Shown: piece after piece, positions 47,532 through 56,264 of the stretch
Layout of the letters: each line of letters begins with the position of its first letter
Numbering within the stretch: the first letter of the stretch is position 1
Source of the DNA: Synechococcus sp. CC9902
GTDB lineage: Bacteria > Cyanobacteriota > Cyanobacteriia > PCC-6307 > Cyanobiaceae
Reading direction: 5' to 3'
Assembly: GCF_000012505.1 (NCBI RefSeq)
Contig: NC_007513.1
Span: 1,178,001 to 1,242,000, forward strand
DNA: 64,000 nucleotides
Notes under the pieces: model-generated
The model's input: the letters and a program-made list of their open reading frames with translations, nothing else
Database searches by the model: none
Told to the model about the DNA's origin: nothing
Program-made: the position numbers and the translations under genes

Positions 47532-48983
47532 TCAACGCACCGAGCCATTGATCAGTTCTGCCAGTTCTGTCAAATGTTCTGGCGTGGTGTGGGGGTTACC
47601 AAAAACCCCCTTCAAGCAGAAGTGATCCCCATAGAACGGCCGCGAAAGCATGTATCCCGCTGACAACAGCTGCTGACGAAGATGCTCGCTCCAGACATCA
47701 CCGCTCGTTGAATCGCTTTGGTTGAGACGAAAAGCCTGGATATGCAAATCACCTGGCAACAAGTTGAGGCGAGTGATGTCCAATTGACTGGCAAATGCCG
47801 CCCGTCGTTCCAGGGCATTGGACAAGATCGATTCAATGCCCACCTCACCGAGCTGGCGCAGACCAAGCCAAAGCTTGAGAACTTCAGCTGGCCGCGTTCC
47901 CTGAAGCCCCACCTCGCCGCCATGGTGCTCACCCGTCGGTCGTTCCATGTATGGAAGTCCGGTTCCGAACGTCGTGCTGAGTTGATGCCCATCGCGAAGC
48001 AGGAGCAGCGATGAGGCCTTGGTAATACCAAGCAGCTTTTGGGGATTCAGCGTGATCGAATCCGCCTGATCCAGACCACGCATCAAGGACGCATGCTCGG
48101 CACTCAGGGCAAAGACGCCACCGATGGCAGCGTCAACATGCAGCCAAACATTGTGTTGTCGACAAAGATCAGCCAGCTGAGGCAAGGGATCAATCGCCCC
48201 GCGAACCGTGGTTCCCGCGGTGGCCACCACCGCCATACAGGGACTCTGAAGACGACGCAATTGATTGAGCTTTTGCTCAACCGCAGCAAGACAAAGTCGT
48301 CCAGAATCGTCCGTGGGCAGCAAGACAAGGGCGTCATCCGACAAGCCCATCACACGTGTTGCCTTGACCAACGACACATGGGAATCGCGACTACACAGGA
48401 TCACCCCATCGCGAGGGCCTTGCCCACAGGCACGCGCCGTGACCAATGCCATCAAGTTGCTGAGAGTGCCACCGCTCGCCAAGACACCACCAGCCCCTTT
48501 TGGAAGCCCAAGTCGCTGACAAAACCAGCCGCACAATTCCTGTTCCAAACTGGAGAGACCTGGTGACAACTCATCAGCCAGCAGGTTGTTATTGAGCCCA
48601 GCACAAACCAGTTCCGCAGCAATCGATGCCGTAAGGGGTGGTGGATCGAGATGGGCGAGTGAGCCCGGATGGGATGGCTGGAAGGCCCCATCCATCACCA
48701 CCTGAAGGTCGTGGAGAAGAGCATCTAGGTCCGCCGCCTCAGCATTCGGTGCGATCGACGGCTGCGGTCGCATTAGAGGCAAAGGGCTGTGCTGCTCAGC
48801 CGATCCGATCCAGGCACAAAGCAGATCCGCTGTTCTGTGCAGAAAATCCTGCAGGACAGGATCCGTTGCATAGGGAGCCGCAAACGGTGCCAATCGTGCC
48901 GTTGAAGGGTTTGGATCGGAACCGGCGTGCAAGAGCGAGGGCTGAACTGACCTAATCCTCGCCCCTCGTGGGATGGTGCTCAC
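47532..48983 (-). CDS. Pyridoxal-phosphate group II amino acid decarboxylase family protein
   Basis: 483 residues, GUG at 48983, although the first 60 or so are poorly constrained. PLP-dependent decarboxylase fold: SGGTLSNLMALVTAR, VVATAGTTVRGAIDPLPQLADLCRQHNVWLHVDAAIGG and the PLP lysine in SITLNPQKLLG. In most relatives the lysine is preceded by histidine (DxHK); here it is NPQK, so substrate class (glutamate, aromatic or diaminobutyrate) cannot be inferred safely. Annotated relatives are often called L-2,4-diaminobutyrate or aromatic-L-amino-acid decarboxylases. Confidence 0.83.
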   Translation of the reverse strand: MSTIPRGARIRSVQPSLLHAGSDPNPSTARLAPFAAPYATDPVLQDFLHRTADLLCAWIGSAEQHSPLPLMRPQPSIAPNAEAADLDALLHDLQVVMDGAFQPSHPGSLAHLDPPPLTASIAAELVCAGLNNNLLADELSPGLSSLEQELCGWFCQRLGLPKGAGGVLASGGTLSNLMALVTARACGQGPRDGVILCSRDSHVSLVKATRVMGLSDDALVLLPTDDSGRLCLAAVEQKLNQLRRLQSPCMAVVATAGTTVRGAIDPLPQLADLCRQHNVWLHVDAAIGGVFALSAEHASLMRGLDQADSITLNPQKLLGITKASSLLLLRDGHQLSTTFGTGLPYMERPTGEHHGGEVGLQGTRPAEVLKLWLGLRQLGEVGIESILSNALERRAAFASQLDITRLNLLPGDLHIQAFRLNQSDSTSGDVWSEHLRQQLLSAGYMLSRPFYGDHFCLKGVFGNPHTTPEHLTELAELINGSVR

Positions 48984-49003
48984 AGCCGCGCCTGCGATTC
49001 GGA

Positions 49004-49477
49004 GTGGATCAAACCGGTCGATTGCACGAGTGGATGAAGGTGCTGTTGCAGCGTGCCCAGGTCAACGGCCTCAGCGGGGAGGTGCCTGTTGCAGCAGTGG
49101 TACTGGATGCCAATGGTCGAGCGATCGGCCATGGCCGCAATCGACGAGAAACCAAACAAGATCCCCTTGGCCATGCGGAATTGGTCGCGCTTCAACAAGC
49201 CGCGTTGGTTCTTGGTGATTGGCGCTTCAACCAATGTTGCTTAATCGTGACGCTGGAACCGTGTCCGATGTGCGCCGGAGCTTTAGTCCAGGCACGGATG
49301 GGGACCGTTGTTTTTGGAGCCCATGATCGAAAAAGGGGAGGCCTAGGAGGAACGATGAACCTTGCGACCCACACCAGCGCCCACCACAAAATGACAGTGA
49401 TCGGCGGAGTGATGGAGGCCGAAGCCTCCACACAACTGGAGCAATGGTTCAAGCAGCGGAGGCAACAGAACTGCTGA
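49004..49477 (+). CDS. tadA: tRNA-specific adenosine deaminase
   Basis: Deaminates A34 to inosine in the anticodon of tRNA-Arg(ACG). About 157 residues from GUG at 49004 (VDQTGRLHEWMKVLL), which places the first helix correctly; ATG at 49034 is a shorter option. Zinc and catalytic motifs are in GHAELVALQQAA and LEPCPMCAGALVQARMGTVVFGAHD. Divergent from the decarboxylase by about 20 bases. Its end overlaps the convergent aminotransferase by 29 bases. Confidence 0.93.
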   Translation: MDQTGRLHEWMKVLLQRAQVNGLSGEVPVAAVVLDANGRAIGHGRNRRETKQDPLGHAELVALQQAALVLGDWRFNQCCLIVTLEPCPMCAGALVQARMGTVVFGAHDRKRGGLGGTMNLATHTSAHHKMTVIGGVMEAEASTQLEQWFKQRRQQNC

Positions 49478-50633
49478 ATTTCGGCAGCTCGGTTTCAAAC
49501 AAGTTGAGCAGGTGGTTCACATTCGCTGGATTGGAGTTGTACCCCATCAATCCGATACGCCAAATCTTGCCGGCCAAAGATCCCAAACCACCGCCAATTT
49601 CGATGCCGTGTTCGTTCAGTAAGTGCTGACTGAAGGCCTTACCGTCCACACCATCGGGAATTCGAACCGTCGTGAGGGTAGGAAGCCGACGATCGGCTGG
49701 AACATGCATCGAAAGCCCAAGGCTTTCCAATCCATTCCATAACGCCTCAGCGTTCTGGCGATGGCGCGCCCAAGATTGCTCGACGCCCTCTTCTGCTAAA
49801 AGCCGGAGCGCCTCCCGCATGCCGAAGTTCATGTTGACGGGGGCCGTGTGGTGATAAACCCGATCGCTGCCCCAGTACTTGTTGAGCAGAGATACGTCGA
49901 GATACCAGTTCGGAACTTTGCCCGTACGAGCTTCCATCTTGGCTTCAGCCCTTGGCCCCATGGTGAAGGGACCCAATCCGGGAGGACAGCTCAGTCCCTT
50001 TTGACTGCAGCTGTAGGCCAGATCCACCTTCCATTCATCGATATAGAGGGGCACCCCACCTAACGACGTCACCGTGTCCAAGAGCAGAAGGCAGTCGTGC
50101 TTCCGGCAAAGATCACCCACCCCTTCCATGGGCTGGCAAACACCCGTTGAGGTTTCAGCGTGAACGATGGCCAGCATTGCTGGCTTGTGTTCAATCAGGG
50201 CTGCTTCGAGCTCATCAAGGGAAAACCACTCGCCCCAGGGCTTTTCAATGGTTTTGACATTGGCCCGATAACGACCGGCCATATCGACGAGACGAAGACC
50301 GAAATACCCCTTGACTGCAACCAGAACTGTGTCGCCGGGTTCAACAGTGTTAGCAATCGTGGCTTCCATGGCCGCACTGCCCGTGCCGCTCATTGGAAGG
50401 GTGAGACGGTTATCGGTTTGCCAGGCATAGCGAAGGAGTTCCTGAACTTCACCCATCAACTCCACATAAAGCGGGTCGAGGTGACCGATCGGCGTCCGCG
50501 CTAATGCCTGGAGAACAGTTGGATGGGCGTTCGACGGACCCGGACCCAACAGCAATCGGTCGGGAGTTGCGATCGGAGCAAATGACTTGCGATGACGATC
50601 GTCAACATGGAGAAGAGATTGCGACGTCGCCAA
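49449..50633 (-). CDS. Class V aminotransferase, alanine/serine--glyoxylate type
   Basis: 394 residues, UUG start at 50633. LLLGPGPSNAHPTVLQAL, HLDPLYVELMGEVQELLRYAW, SGTGSAAMEATIAN and the PLP lysine in CSQKGLSCPPGLG identify the AGXT-like class V family. It transaminates photorespiratory glyoxylate to glycine from alanine or serine, in keeping with a phototroph with carboxysomes. Which amino donor is preferred cannot be read from sequence. It lies 95 bases downstream of apcF on the same strand. Confidence 0.9.
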   Translation of the reverse strand: MATSQSLLHVDDRHRKSFAPIATPDRLLLGPGPSNAHPTVLQALARTPIGHLDPLYVELMGEVQELLRYAWQTDNRLTLPMSGTGSAAMEATIANTVEPGDTVLVAVKGYFGLRLVDMAGRYRANVKTIEKPWGEWFSLDELEAALIEHKPAMLAIVHAETSTGVCQPMEGVGDLCRKHDCLLLLDTVTSLGGVPLYIDEWKVDLAYSCSQKGLSCPPGLGPFTMGPRAEAKMEARTGKVPNWYLDVSLLNKYWGSDRVYHHTAPVNMNFGMREALRLLAEEGVEQSWARHRQNAEALWNGLESLGLSMHVPADRRLPTLTTVRIPDGVDGKAFSQHLLNEHGIEIGGGLGSLAGKIWRIGLMGYNSNPANVNHLLNLFETELPKFSSSVASAA

Positions 50634-50728
50634 AGCCTTGAACGTTATTTCTGAGCACAGAGCCTACGCAGTCATCGTTCCAATTCGGCACCCAAACGGG
50701 GCGATTGCAATCCTGCTGAAACCTTGAA

Positions 50729-51253
50729 TCAGCGCTGACGAACGTTGGTTTCCCCCAACCCACGGGCTAAATGATCAAAGGGTTGCATCACAGAACCGAG
50801 CTTGTCGGCAGGAACACCCTGTTGGAGAAGGCTCTCGGCAACCACTTCGCCCAGCAAAACAATGCTCCGAACCGTTGGACCGGTCGGAACACCAAGACTT
50901 TTATAGGTATCGTCCAATCCATTCAGAACACGTTCGTTGAGGATCGTGCTGTCTCCGGCCACGAGCGCGTAGCTCGCATACCGCAAGAAGTAATCCATAT
51001 CCCGCAAACACGCCGCAAGACGCCGCGTTGTGTAGGCGTTCCCGCCGGGCAAAAGCAGGTCTGGTTCATCTTGAAAAAGGCGCTGGCTGGCTTCGCGCAC
51101 AATTTCAGCCGCGTCGGCATTGATCAACTCAACAGCCCTGATACGCAGCTCAGATTCATCGAGGTAAGACTCAATACTGTCGATCGCCGATCTGTCGAAA
51201 TAGCGGCCCAGCTGGTCGTAGCGACCGATCAGACCACCAATGGCATCGCGCAT
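50729..51253 (-). CDS. apcF: Allophycocyanin beta-18 subunit (ApcF)
   Basis: 174 residues. Phycobilisome core protein that with the linker-core ApcE makes a terminal emitter unit. The beta-type chromophore site is visible as Cys82 in RRLAACLRDMDYFLRYASYALVAGD; N-terminal MRDAIGGLIGRYDQLGRYFDR and C-terminal PFDHLARGLGETNV fit ApcF rather than ApcB or ApcD. A lone apcF away from the apcEABC cluster is normal. Divergent from glnA with a 200-base shared upstream region. Confidence 0.92.
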   Translation of the reverse strand: MRDAIGGLIGRYDQLGRYFDRSAIDSIESYLDESELRIRAVELINADAAEIVREASQRLFQDEPDLLLPGGNAYTTRRLAACLRDMDYFLRYASYALVAGDSTILNERVLNGLDDTYKSLGVPTGPTVRSIVLLGEVVAESLLQQGVPADKLGSVMQPFDHLARGLGETNVRQR

Positions 51254-51379
51254 GTCTGGAACTCAGGACTACCCCAATTTGGACGCTAACACCGCTTTAC
51301 AGCTGAGAAACCCTGGCAGGCCTGAGATCCCGTCTTTTTGACAGAAACGGTTACGCGATCCACATTCAGAAGCCGGAAT

Positions 51380-51393
51380 GTCCCTCTTGATAC
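51380..51393 (+). promoter_or_regulatory. Candidate NtcA-binding site upstream of glnA
   Basis: GTC-N8-TAC (GTCCCTCTTGATAC), one base off the NtcA palindrome GTA-N8-TAC, centred about 67 bases before the glnA start. NtcA activates glnA in many cyanobacteria from such a box in place of a -35 element. The -10 element is not obvious; T/A-rich hexamers lie 20-35 bases downstream. Confidence 0.5.
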
Positions 51394-51453
51394 AAAATGG
51401 AGCCATCGAGATCTTTACGGTCTCTCTAAATCCGTCTTTGGCGTCCGTTTTAC

Positions 51454-52875
51454 ATGGCCAAAACCCCTCAGGAGGTCCTTCGTCAAATCAAGGACGAAGG
51501 CATAGAGCTGATTGATCTCAAATTCACTGACCTTCACGGCAAGTGGCAGCACCTGACGGTGTGCACTGACTTACTGGAGGAAGAGTCGTTCACCGAAGGA
51601 CTGGCCTTCGATGGATCCTCCATTCGTGGATGGAAGGCCATTAACGCCTCGGATATGGCGATGGTGCCTGATCCAAGTTCCGCCTGGATCGATCCGTTTT
51701 ACCGCCATAAAACCTTGAGCATGATTTGCTCAATTCAGGACCCTCGCACCGGTCAGGATTACGACCGTTGTCCTCGAGCACTGGCGCAACGCGCTCTCAA
51801 CCATCTCAACAACACCGGACTTGCCGACACGGCGTTTTTCGGCCCAGAGCCTGAGTTTTTCATCTTCGACGACGTTCGCTACAACTCGTCGGAAGGTGGA
51901 TCCTTCTACAGCGTTGACACAATTGAGGCCGGCTGGAACACAGGCCGCATCGAAGAAGGCGGCAACCTCGCGTACAAAATCCAAACCAAAGAGGGCTACT
52001 TCCCGGTTGCTCCAAATGACACAGCTCAGGACATTCGTTCCGAAATGCTGCTGCTCATGGCCCAACTTGGAATTCCCATTGAGAAGCACCATCACGAAGT
52101 TGCCGGTGCGGGTCAACACGAACTGGGCATGAAGTTCGCGCAGCTGATTGAAGCTGCCGACAACGTCATGACCTACAAGTACGTCGTACGGAACGTTGCC
52201 AAGAAATACGGCAAAACAGCCACCTTTATGCCGAAGCCGGTGTTTAACGACAACGGCACAGGCATGCACGTTCACCAAAGCCTGTGGAAGGGTGGTGAAC
52301 CTTTGTTTTTCGGTGAAGGCACCTACGCCAACCTGTCCCAGACAGCGCGTTGGTACATCGGTGGCATTTTGAAGCATGCGCCGGCATTCCTCGCCTTTAC
52401 CAACCCAACCACCAACAGCTACAAGCGCCTGGTTCCAGGTTTCGAAGCTCCGGTGAATTTGGTGTATTCCGAGGGCAACCGCTCTGCTGCTGTTCGCATT
52501 CCCCTGACAGGTCCAAGCCCGAAAGCCAAACGCTTGGAGTTCCGCTCAGGTGATGCCCTCGCCAATCCCTACTTGGCCTTCAGCGCGATGATGATGGCCG
52601 GTTTAGACGGCATCAAAAATCAAATCGATCCCGGCGATGGCGAAGATCGTGACTTGTTCGAGCTAAGTGCTGAAGAACTGCAGAAGATCTCAACGGTGCC
52701 ACCTTCTTTAAATGGTGCACTAGAGGCCCTAAGTGCTGATCGCGCCTTCTTGACTGAAGGTGGCGTCTTCACCGACGACTTCATCGACAACTGGATCGAC
52801 CTCAAATACGAGGAAGTTCAGCAACTGCGCCAGCGCCCACACCCGCACGAATTCACCATGTACTACGACGCCTGA
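51454..52875 (+). CDS. glnA: Glutamine synthetase type I
   Basis: 473 residues. Central nitrogen-assimilation enzyme joining ammonium to glutamate. [13 protein letters not shown] near the N-terminus, [18 protein letters not shown], the metal-site [11 protein letters not shown] and [17 protein letters not shown], and [15 protein letters not shown] are intact. The adenylylation-type region is [18 protein letters not shown]; cyanobacterial GSI is instead controlled by small inactivating factors, none of which is seen here. A possible NtcA box lies upstream and a strong terminator downstream. Confidence 0.97.
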   Translation: MAKTPQEVLRQIKDEGIELIDLKFTDLHGKWQHLTVCTDLLEEESFTEGLAFDGSSIRGWKAINASDMAMVPDPSSAWIDPFYRHKTLSMICSIQDPRTGQDYDRCPRALAQRALNHLNNTGLADTAFFGPEPEFFIFDDVRYNSSEGGSFYSVDTIEAGWNTGRIEEGGNLAYKIQTKEGYFPVAPNDTAQDIRSEMLLLMAQLGIPIEKHHHEVAGAGQHELGMKFAQLIEAADNVMTYKYVVRNVAKKYGKTATFMPKPVFNDNGTGMHVHQSLWKGGEPLFFGEGTYANLSQTARWYIGGILKHAPAFLAFTNPTTNSYKRLVPGFEAPVNLVYSEGNRSAAVRIPLTGPSPKAKRLEFRSGDALANPYLAFSAMMMAGLDGIKNQIDPGDGEDRDLFELSAEELQKISTVPPSLNGALEALSADRAFLTEGGVFTDDFIDNWIDLKYEEVQQLRQRPHPHEFTMYYDA

Positions 52876-52898
52876 TTCAGGTTGTTGAAGTCTCCATG

Positions 52899-52925
52899 GC
52901 CCGCCTCAAAAGAGGCGGGCTTTTT
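52899..52925 (+). terminator. Intrinsic terminator of glnA
   Basis: GCCCGCCTC and GAGGCGGGC form a perfect 9-bp stem with an AAAA loop, followed by TTTTT. It begins 24 bases after the glnA stop. Upstream in-frame starts for the next gene lie inside or before it and can be discounted. Confidence 0.93.
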
Positions 52926-52991
52926 AGTGCCTACTCAAAGCCGCATTTTTCTTTCGCATTCGTTGGAATGGTGCTCTTGTGCGATGTCTCG

Positions 52992-54065
52992 ATGGCGACC
53001 ACGCCCTTCAGCAAATTGGCTTACCAGACCCTTCAACAGGGCAAGAGCATCGCTGGACTGGCCCATAAAGAGCTGAGTACAAAATTGATGGAGCTGGTGG
53101 CTCCAGAAGCCATGCCGACGACAGAGTCGGTGTCATCTGACATTTTGCAAACGTTGCGCAATGCCATGGCACAGCTCGAGGAGCGCGATTGGCAAGAAGC
53201 TGAACAGGGCGTCTACCCAACCTCACTCCTTTTTGATGCACCCTGGCTGGACTGGGCTAGTCGGTACCCCCAGGTTTGGCTTGACCTGCCATCGATCTGG
53301 AACCGGAGAAAAGAACGCAACGTGCGGGATCTCCCCAAAGACACCGACCCCAGCCTTTTTCCTGAGTATTACCTTCAAAATTTTCATCACCAAACCGACG
53401 GTTATCTCAGTGATCATTCGGCTGGTTTGTACGACCTACAGGTGGAAATCCTGTTCAACGGCACCGCTGATGCAATGCGCCGCCGCGTGATCGCACCGTT
53501 GAAGCGTGGTCTTAAGCACTTCTCAGATCGCAGCCCCGCCTCTTTACGCATCCTCGATGTGGCGACAGGAACAGGTCGAACCCTTCACCAAATAAGGGCC
53601 GCTCTTCCCCACGCTGAACTCATCGGAACAGATTTATCCGATGCCTATTTAAGACAAGCCAATCGTTGGCTCAATAAAGCCCAAACGTCCCTTGTCCAAC
53701 TGATTCGCAGCAACGGAGAATCTCTCCCGTTGGCAAATGGATGCTTGCAGGGTGTGACCTGCGTGTTCTTGCTGCATGAGCTTCCAGGCGAAGCACGTCA
53801 GAACGTCATCAACGAAGCCTGGAGGGTGCTGGAACCTGGTGGCGTGCTGGTGTTGGCCGATTCGATTCAGTTAGCAGACACACCGGAATTCAGCGTGGTG
53901 ATGGAAAACTTCCGCAAGTTCTTCCACGAGCCCTATTACCGGGACTACATCGGTGATGACATTGAGGCTCGACTCCTCACGGCTGGGTTTGAAGGCGTTA
54001 CGGCTGAGTCCCACTTCATGACGAGGATTTGGTCTGCTCGAAAACCTGTCTCGAGTCACACCTGA
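52992..54065 (+). CDS. Class I SAM-dependent methyltransferase, substrate unknown
   Basis: About 357 residues from ATG at 52992 (MATTPFSKLAYQTLQQGKS); ATG at 52968 is possible, but an in-frame start at 52896 lies inside the glnA terminator. Residues about 180-330 form the SAM domain: RILDVATGTGRTLHQIRAALPHAELIGTDLSDAYL (motif I and acidic loop), LPLANGCLQGVTCVFLLHEL and EAWRVLEPGGVLVLADS. The N-terminal 170 residues have a proline/tryptophan-rich pattern (WLDWASRYPQVWLDLPSIW) that I cannot assign. It resembles UbiE-type quinone/lipid methyltransferases only in the catalytic core. Confidence 0.85.
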   Translation: MATTPFSKLAYQTLQQGKSIAGLAHKELSTKLMELVAPEAMPTTESVSSDILQTLRNAMAQLEERDWQEAEQGVYPTSLLFDAPWLDWASRYPQVWLDLPSIWNRRKERNVRDLPKDTDPSLFPEYYLQNFHHQTDGYLSDHSAGLYDLQVEILFNGTADAMRRRVIAPLKRGLKHFSDRSPASLRILDVATGTGRTLHQIRAALPHAELIGTDLSDAYLRQANRWLNKAQTSLVQLIRSNGESLPLANGCLQGVTCVFLLHELPGEARQNVINEAWRVLEPGGVLVLADSIQLADTPEFSVVMENFRKFFHEPYYRDYIGDDIEARLLTAGFEGVTAESHFMTRIWSARKPVSSHT

Positions 54066-54137
54066 ACGGATTCGCTGACATGCCCTGTGCTGACAAGGCT
54101 GGCCGCCATAGGGTAAAAACAATCCCAAAGGGTATTC

Positions 54138-54461
54138 ATGACAAATCCCTTTCGGTTGCGTTGGTTAGAAGGTTGGACCTTTCAAGTGGTCCTGATGGAA
54201 GGCCACGTTCAAGTTGAAGCTCAAGGGTTTGGCATCACCCTCCGCACACCCGTGCTGCCTCAGGAAACACCCCAGGCGGCAGCTGATCGTCTGGTCCTCG
54301 ACGAAGATCGGCGACGTAGATCATTGCGACAGGCCTGGCTCAGGGGCCAAGATTCCATCTCCACTAATCAGGAGATGCGTTACTCAAACGGGATTTCGAA
54401 GGAAGGTCTTCCTACATCCCTCGTGGTTGTTGGTGAAGGACATCGCCAATTGGTGGCTTGA
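54138..54461 (+). CDS. Small protein of unknown function (107 aa)
   Basis: ATG at 54138 with AAGGG eight bases upstream. Mixed basic/acidic, no membrane segment; a central VQVEAQGFGITLRTPVLPQETPQAAADRLVLDEDRRRRSLRQAW suggests a short beta part and a helix. No family recognised. It follows the methyltransferase by 72 bases and converges on the next gene. Confidence 0.6.
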   Translation: MTNPFRLRWLEGWTFQVVLMEGHVQVEAQGFGITLRTPVLPQETPQAAADRLVLDEDRRRRSLRQAWLRGQDSISTNQEMRYSNGISKEGLPTSLVVVGEGHRQLVA

Positions 54462-54468
54462 TCGGGTT

Positions 54469-54738
54469 TTAAAGGTGGGCTGCAACCCAAGCCAAAACAA
54501 ACCCTGCGCCTCCCCAGCGAAGTCCTCTCCAAAAACGTGATCCAGACCGCTCAGGATGAAGCCATCCATTGAAATTGCGGTCGAGCAATTGCTGAGCGAA
54601 CAAGCGCCGTTGCTGCCAACGACGTCCCTGCACGCTCGAACCTGACTGGTGTTGACATTCACCCTGTTGGATCAATCGGGACACGCCATGCAGCCACTTC
54701 AACTGTCGCTGTTCACGACGACGTGTGTTTGGTGGCAT
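54469..54738 (-). CDS. Small basic protein with C-terminal hydrophobic segment (89 aa)
   Basis: From ATG at 54738 (MPPNTRRREQRQLKWLHG); the frame is open to 54831 but that part overlaps the divergent gene. Very arginine/glutamine-rich, ending in a short hydrophobic tail (WGGAGFVLAWVAAHL) that could anchor it in the membrane. No family recognised. It is divergent from the following gene with 49 bases between starts. Confidence 0.5.
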   Translation of the reverse strand: MPPNTRRREQRQLKWLHGVSRLIQQGECQHQSGSSVQGRRWQQRRLFAQQLLDRNFNGWLHPERSGSRFWRGLRWGGAGFVLAWVAAHL

Positions 54739-54787
54739 CCGCTCGCCTCCTTCAACTCCGAAACTAGATCCACTGCATTGCATTGCC

Positions 54788-55042
54788 ATGGCTAAACCGG
54801 ATTCGATCTGGCCGGAGCAAACCCAAGCCAAATCGGCTGAGCTCCATAGCCTCTTAAAAATTGGTGATCGTGATTGGCACCGGTTGAAATCACAATCGAA
54901 CCGCCGCGCCGCCGAATTACTTGCCGCTGCCTTGGTTCAGTTGACTCAAGAAGGCAGCCCTGAGGATGTGGCAGCCCTCACCAACCAAGCGCTTGGATGG
55001 ATCAAAGGAGACCTCAAGGATCCCGGTTGTCCGCGCCACTAA
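54788..55042 (+). CDS. Small helical protein of unknown function (84 aa)
   Basis: ATG at 54788 (MAKPDSIWPEQTQAKSAELHSLL). Predicted all-helical: KSAELHSLLKIGDRDWHRLKSQSNRRAAELLAAALVQL and PEDVAALTNQALGWIKGDLKDPGCPRH. No named family can be assigned with confidence; the pattern looks like a conserved cyanobacterial small protein. Its last four bases overlap the convergent kinase-like gene. Confidence 0.65.
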   Translation: MAKPDSIWPEQTQAKSAELHSLLKIGDRDWHRLKSQSNRRAAELLAAALVQLTQEGSPEDVAALTNQALGWIKGDLKDPGCPRH

Positions 55043-55440
55043 GCGGGACGGCGACAGGCGAGTTGAAGCCGATTTCCACGACGGCTCCAACGAACATCAT
55101 CAAAACATTGATGAATCAGAAACAAGCCACGTCCATGCTGGGCATCCACAGACAAAGGAAGCTCAGAGGCTCGAGCCGTTGGTGGCAATCCACAGCCCTC
55201 ATCTTGCACCTGCCAAATCAACCAATTGGGCGTAAGGATTCGTCGAACGCGGAGTTGTTTTTGGGGATTTTCGGAATTTCCATGACGCACAGCATTGACC
55301 AATGCTTCGTGTAAGCCAAGTTCAACCTTCTGACTAGTCGTTTCACAGCCGACAGGTTCAACCAGAAGCTCCAAGAGGGGAGCCAGCTGGAGAGTGGACG
55401 GCAAAACAAAGTCTGCCCAGCGGAATCGATGAAACGGCAC
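55039..55440 (-). CDS. RsbW-like HATPase (anti-sigma factor type serine kinase)
   Basis: 133 residues, GUG start. GHKL-fold ATPase: N-box LGLHEALVNAVRHGNSEN, G1 box VQDEGCGLP and G2-like HGRGLFLIHQCFDDVRW are those of RsbW/SpoIIAB-type proteins. Such kinases phosphorylate an anti-sigma-factor antagonist (STAS protein) or bind a sigma factor. No STAS, PP2C phosphatase or sigma factor gene is adjacent, so its partner is unknown. Confidence 0.83.
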   Translation of the reverse strand: MPFHRFRWADFVLPSTLQLAPLLELLVEPVGCETTSQKVELGLHEALVNAVRHGNSENPQKQLRVRRILTPNWLIWQVQDEGCGLPPTARASELPLSVDAQHGRGLFLIHQCFDDVRWSRRGNRLQLACRRPA

Positions 55441-55504
55441 GATTCGCCCAGTGGCAACGACCTCTTTTGAACCTACCTGGTTCAGTCCCCAATAACAGGA
55501 GCTC

Positions 55505-56224
55505 TCAGGCCCGACGAGCCATTAAGGCCGGGTGCTTCAGAACTGCATCCATCAAACGCACACCTCGCAATTGATTGATCAAAGGCATGTGCCCTTCTGG
55601 TGCCTCTAACGACCAGGTGAATGAACCTGGATATCGGGTCCATACTCCCTCGCATTTCCAGCCAATACGCGGCCAAAGTTGGTCAAAACGACCACTCACA
55701 GTCGTTAACAACCGTGCCTGGCTTGTAAAGCCAAACCGTCCCTGGGAATACACCGTCCAAAGACGGTCGATGCTGACGAGATCGACACCCTGCATGGCGG
55801 GCACTTCACTGAAGTAGACGTAACCACGCTGAACCGCTGCATCTCCCGCGAGCTCACGCAACATGCTGCTCGTCAGACGATCTGCCGCCTCAAAGTCTTG
55901 ATTCAAAAGATCGCGTTGTAACGCAACAAAATCGAGACCGATTGCCGATTCAACGCTTAACCAGCCAGCGGTGGAACCCTTCAGCAGTTCCGTTAAGGCG
56001 GCGGGGTGATGGCGCTGGATGACCTGAAGGATCCAACCAGGAGCCCAATCGTCACCCTTGGGATCAAAAGGCAACAATTCGGATGCACCCAGCGTCACCA
56101 GGTCATCGACCCGAGATTCAATCGTCTTGATCAGCGGGCGGCGCTGACGGGGATTACCAGCAGCGAAGCGCTCAATGAGCATTTCAACGCTGAGGGATGT
56201 GGTGGGGGAAGAACCGGAAAGCAT
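55505..56224 (-). CDS. gun4: GUN4-domain protein, chlorophyll biosynthesis activator
   Basis: About 239 residues from ATG at 56224; UUG at 56233 also possible. The C-terminal half is GUN4: LLNQDFEAADRLTSSML, IDRLWTVYSQGRFGFTSQARLL and FTWSLEAPEGHMPLINQLRGVRLMDAVLKHPAL. GUN4 binds protoporphyrin IX and Mg-protoporphyrin and activates Mg-chelatase. The N-terminal 80 residues are a helical-repeat-like domain as in the Synechocystis protein. Divergent from mnmH with 40 bases between starts. Confidence 0.92.
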   Translation of the reverse strand: MLSGSSPTTSLSVEMLIERFAAGNPRQRRPLIKTIESRVDDLVTLGASELLPFDPKGDDWAPGWILQVIQRHHPAALTELLKGSTAGWLSVESAIGLDFVALQRDLLNQDFEAADRLTSSMLRELAGDAAVQRGYVYFSEVPAMQGVDLVSIDRLWTVYSQGRFGFTSQARLLTTVSGRFDQLWPRIGWKCEGVWTRYPGSFTWSLEAPEGHMPLINQLRGVRLMDAVLKHPALMARRA

Positions 56225-56264
56225 TTTTCGCAACCGGCTTTGTCGAGCACGGCGTTATCCCACT

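Noticed and set aside
51254-51453. Glutamine riboswitch (glnA RNA motif) in front of glnA
   Set aside because: I looked for the conserved GAAGUAGG-type core and found none; only an NtcA-like box is visible.
51730-52377. Minus-strand open frame of 215 codons inside glnA
   Set aside because: Shadow of glnA caused by codon bias; no family resemblance.
52896-52991. Upstream start at 52896 for the methyltransferase
   Set aside because: It would begin inside the glnA terminator, and the added residues are translated hairpin sequence.
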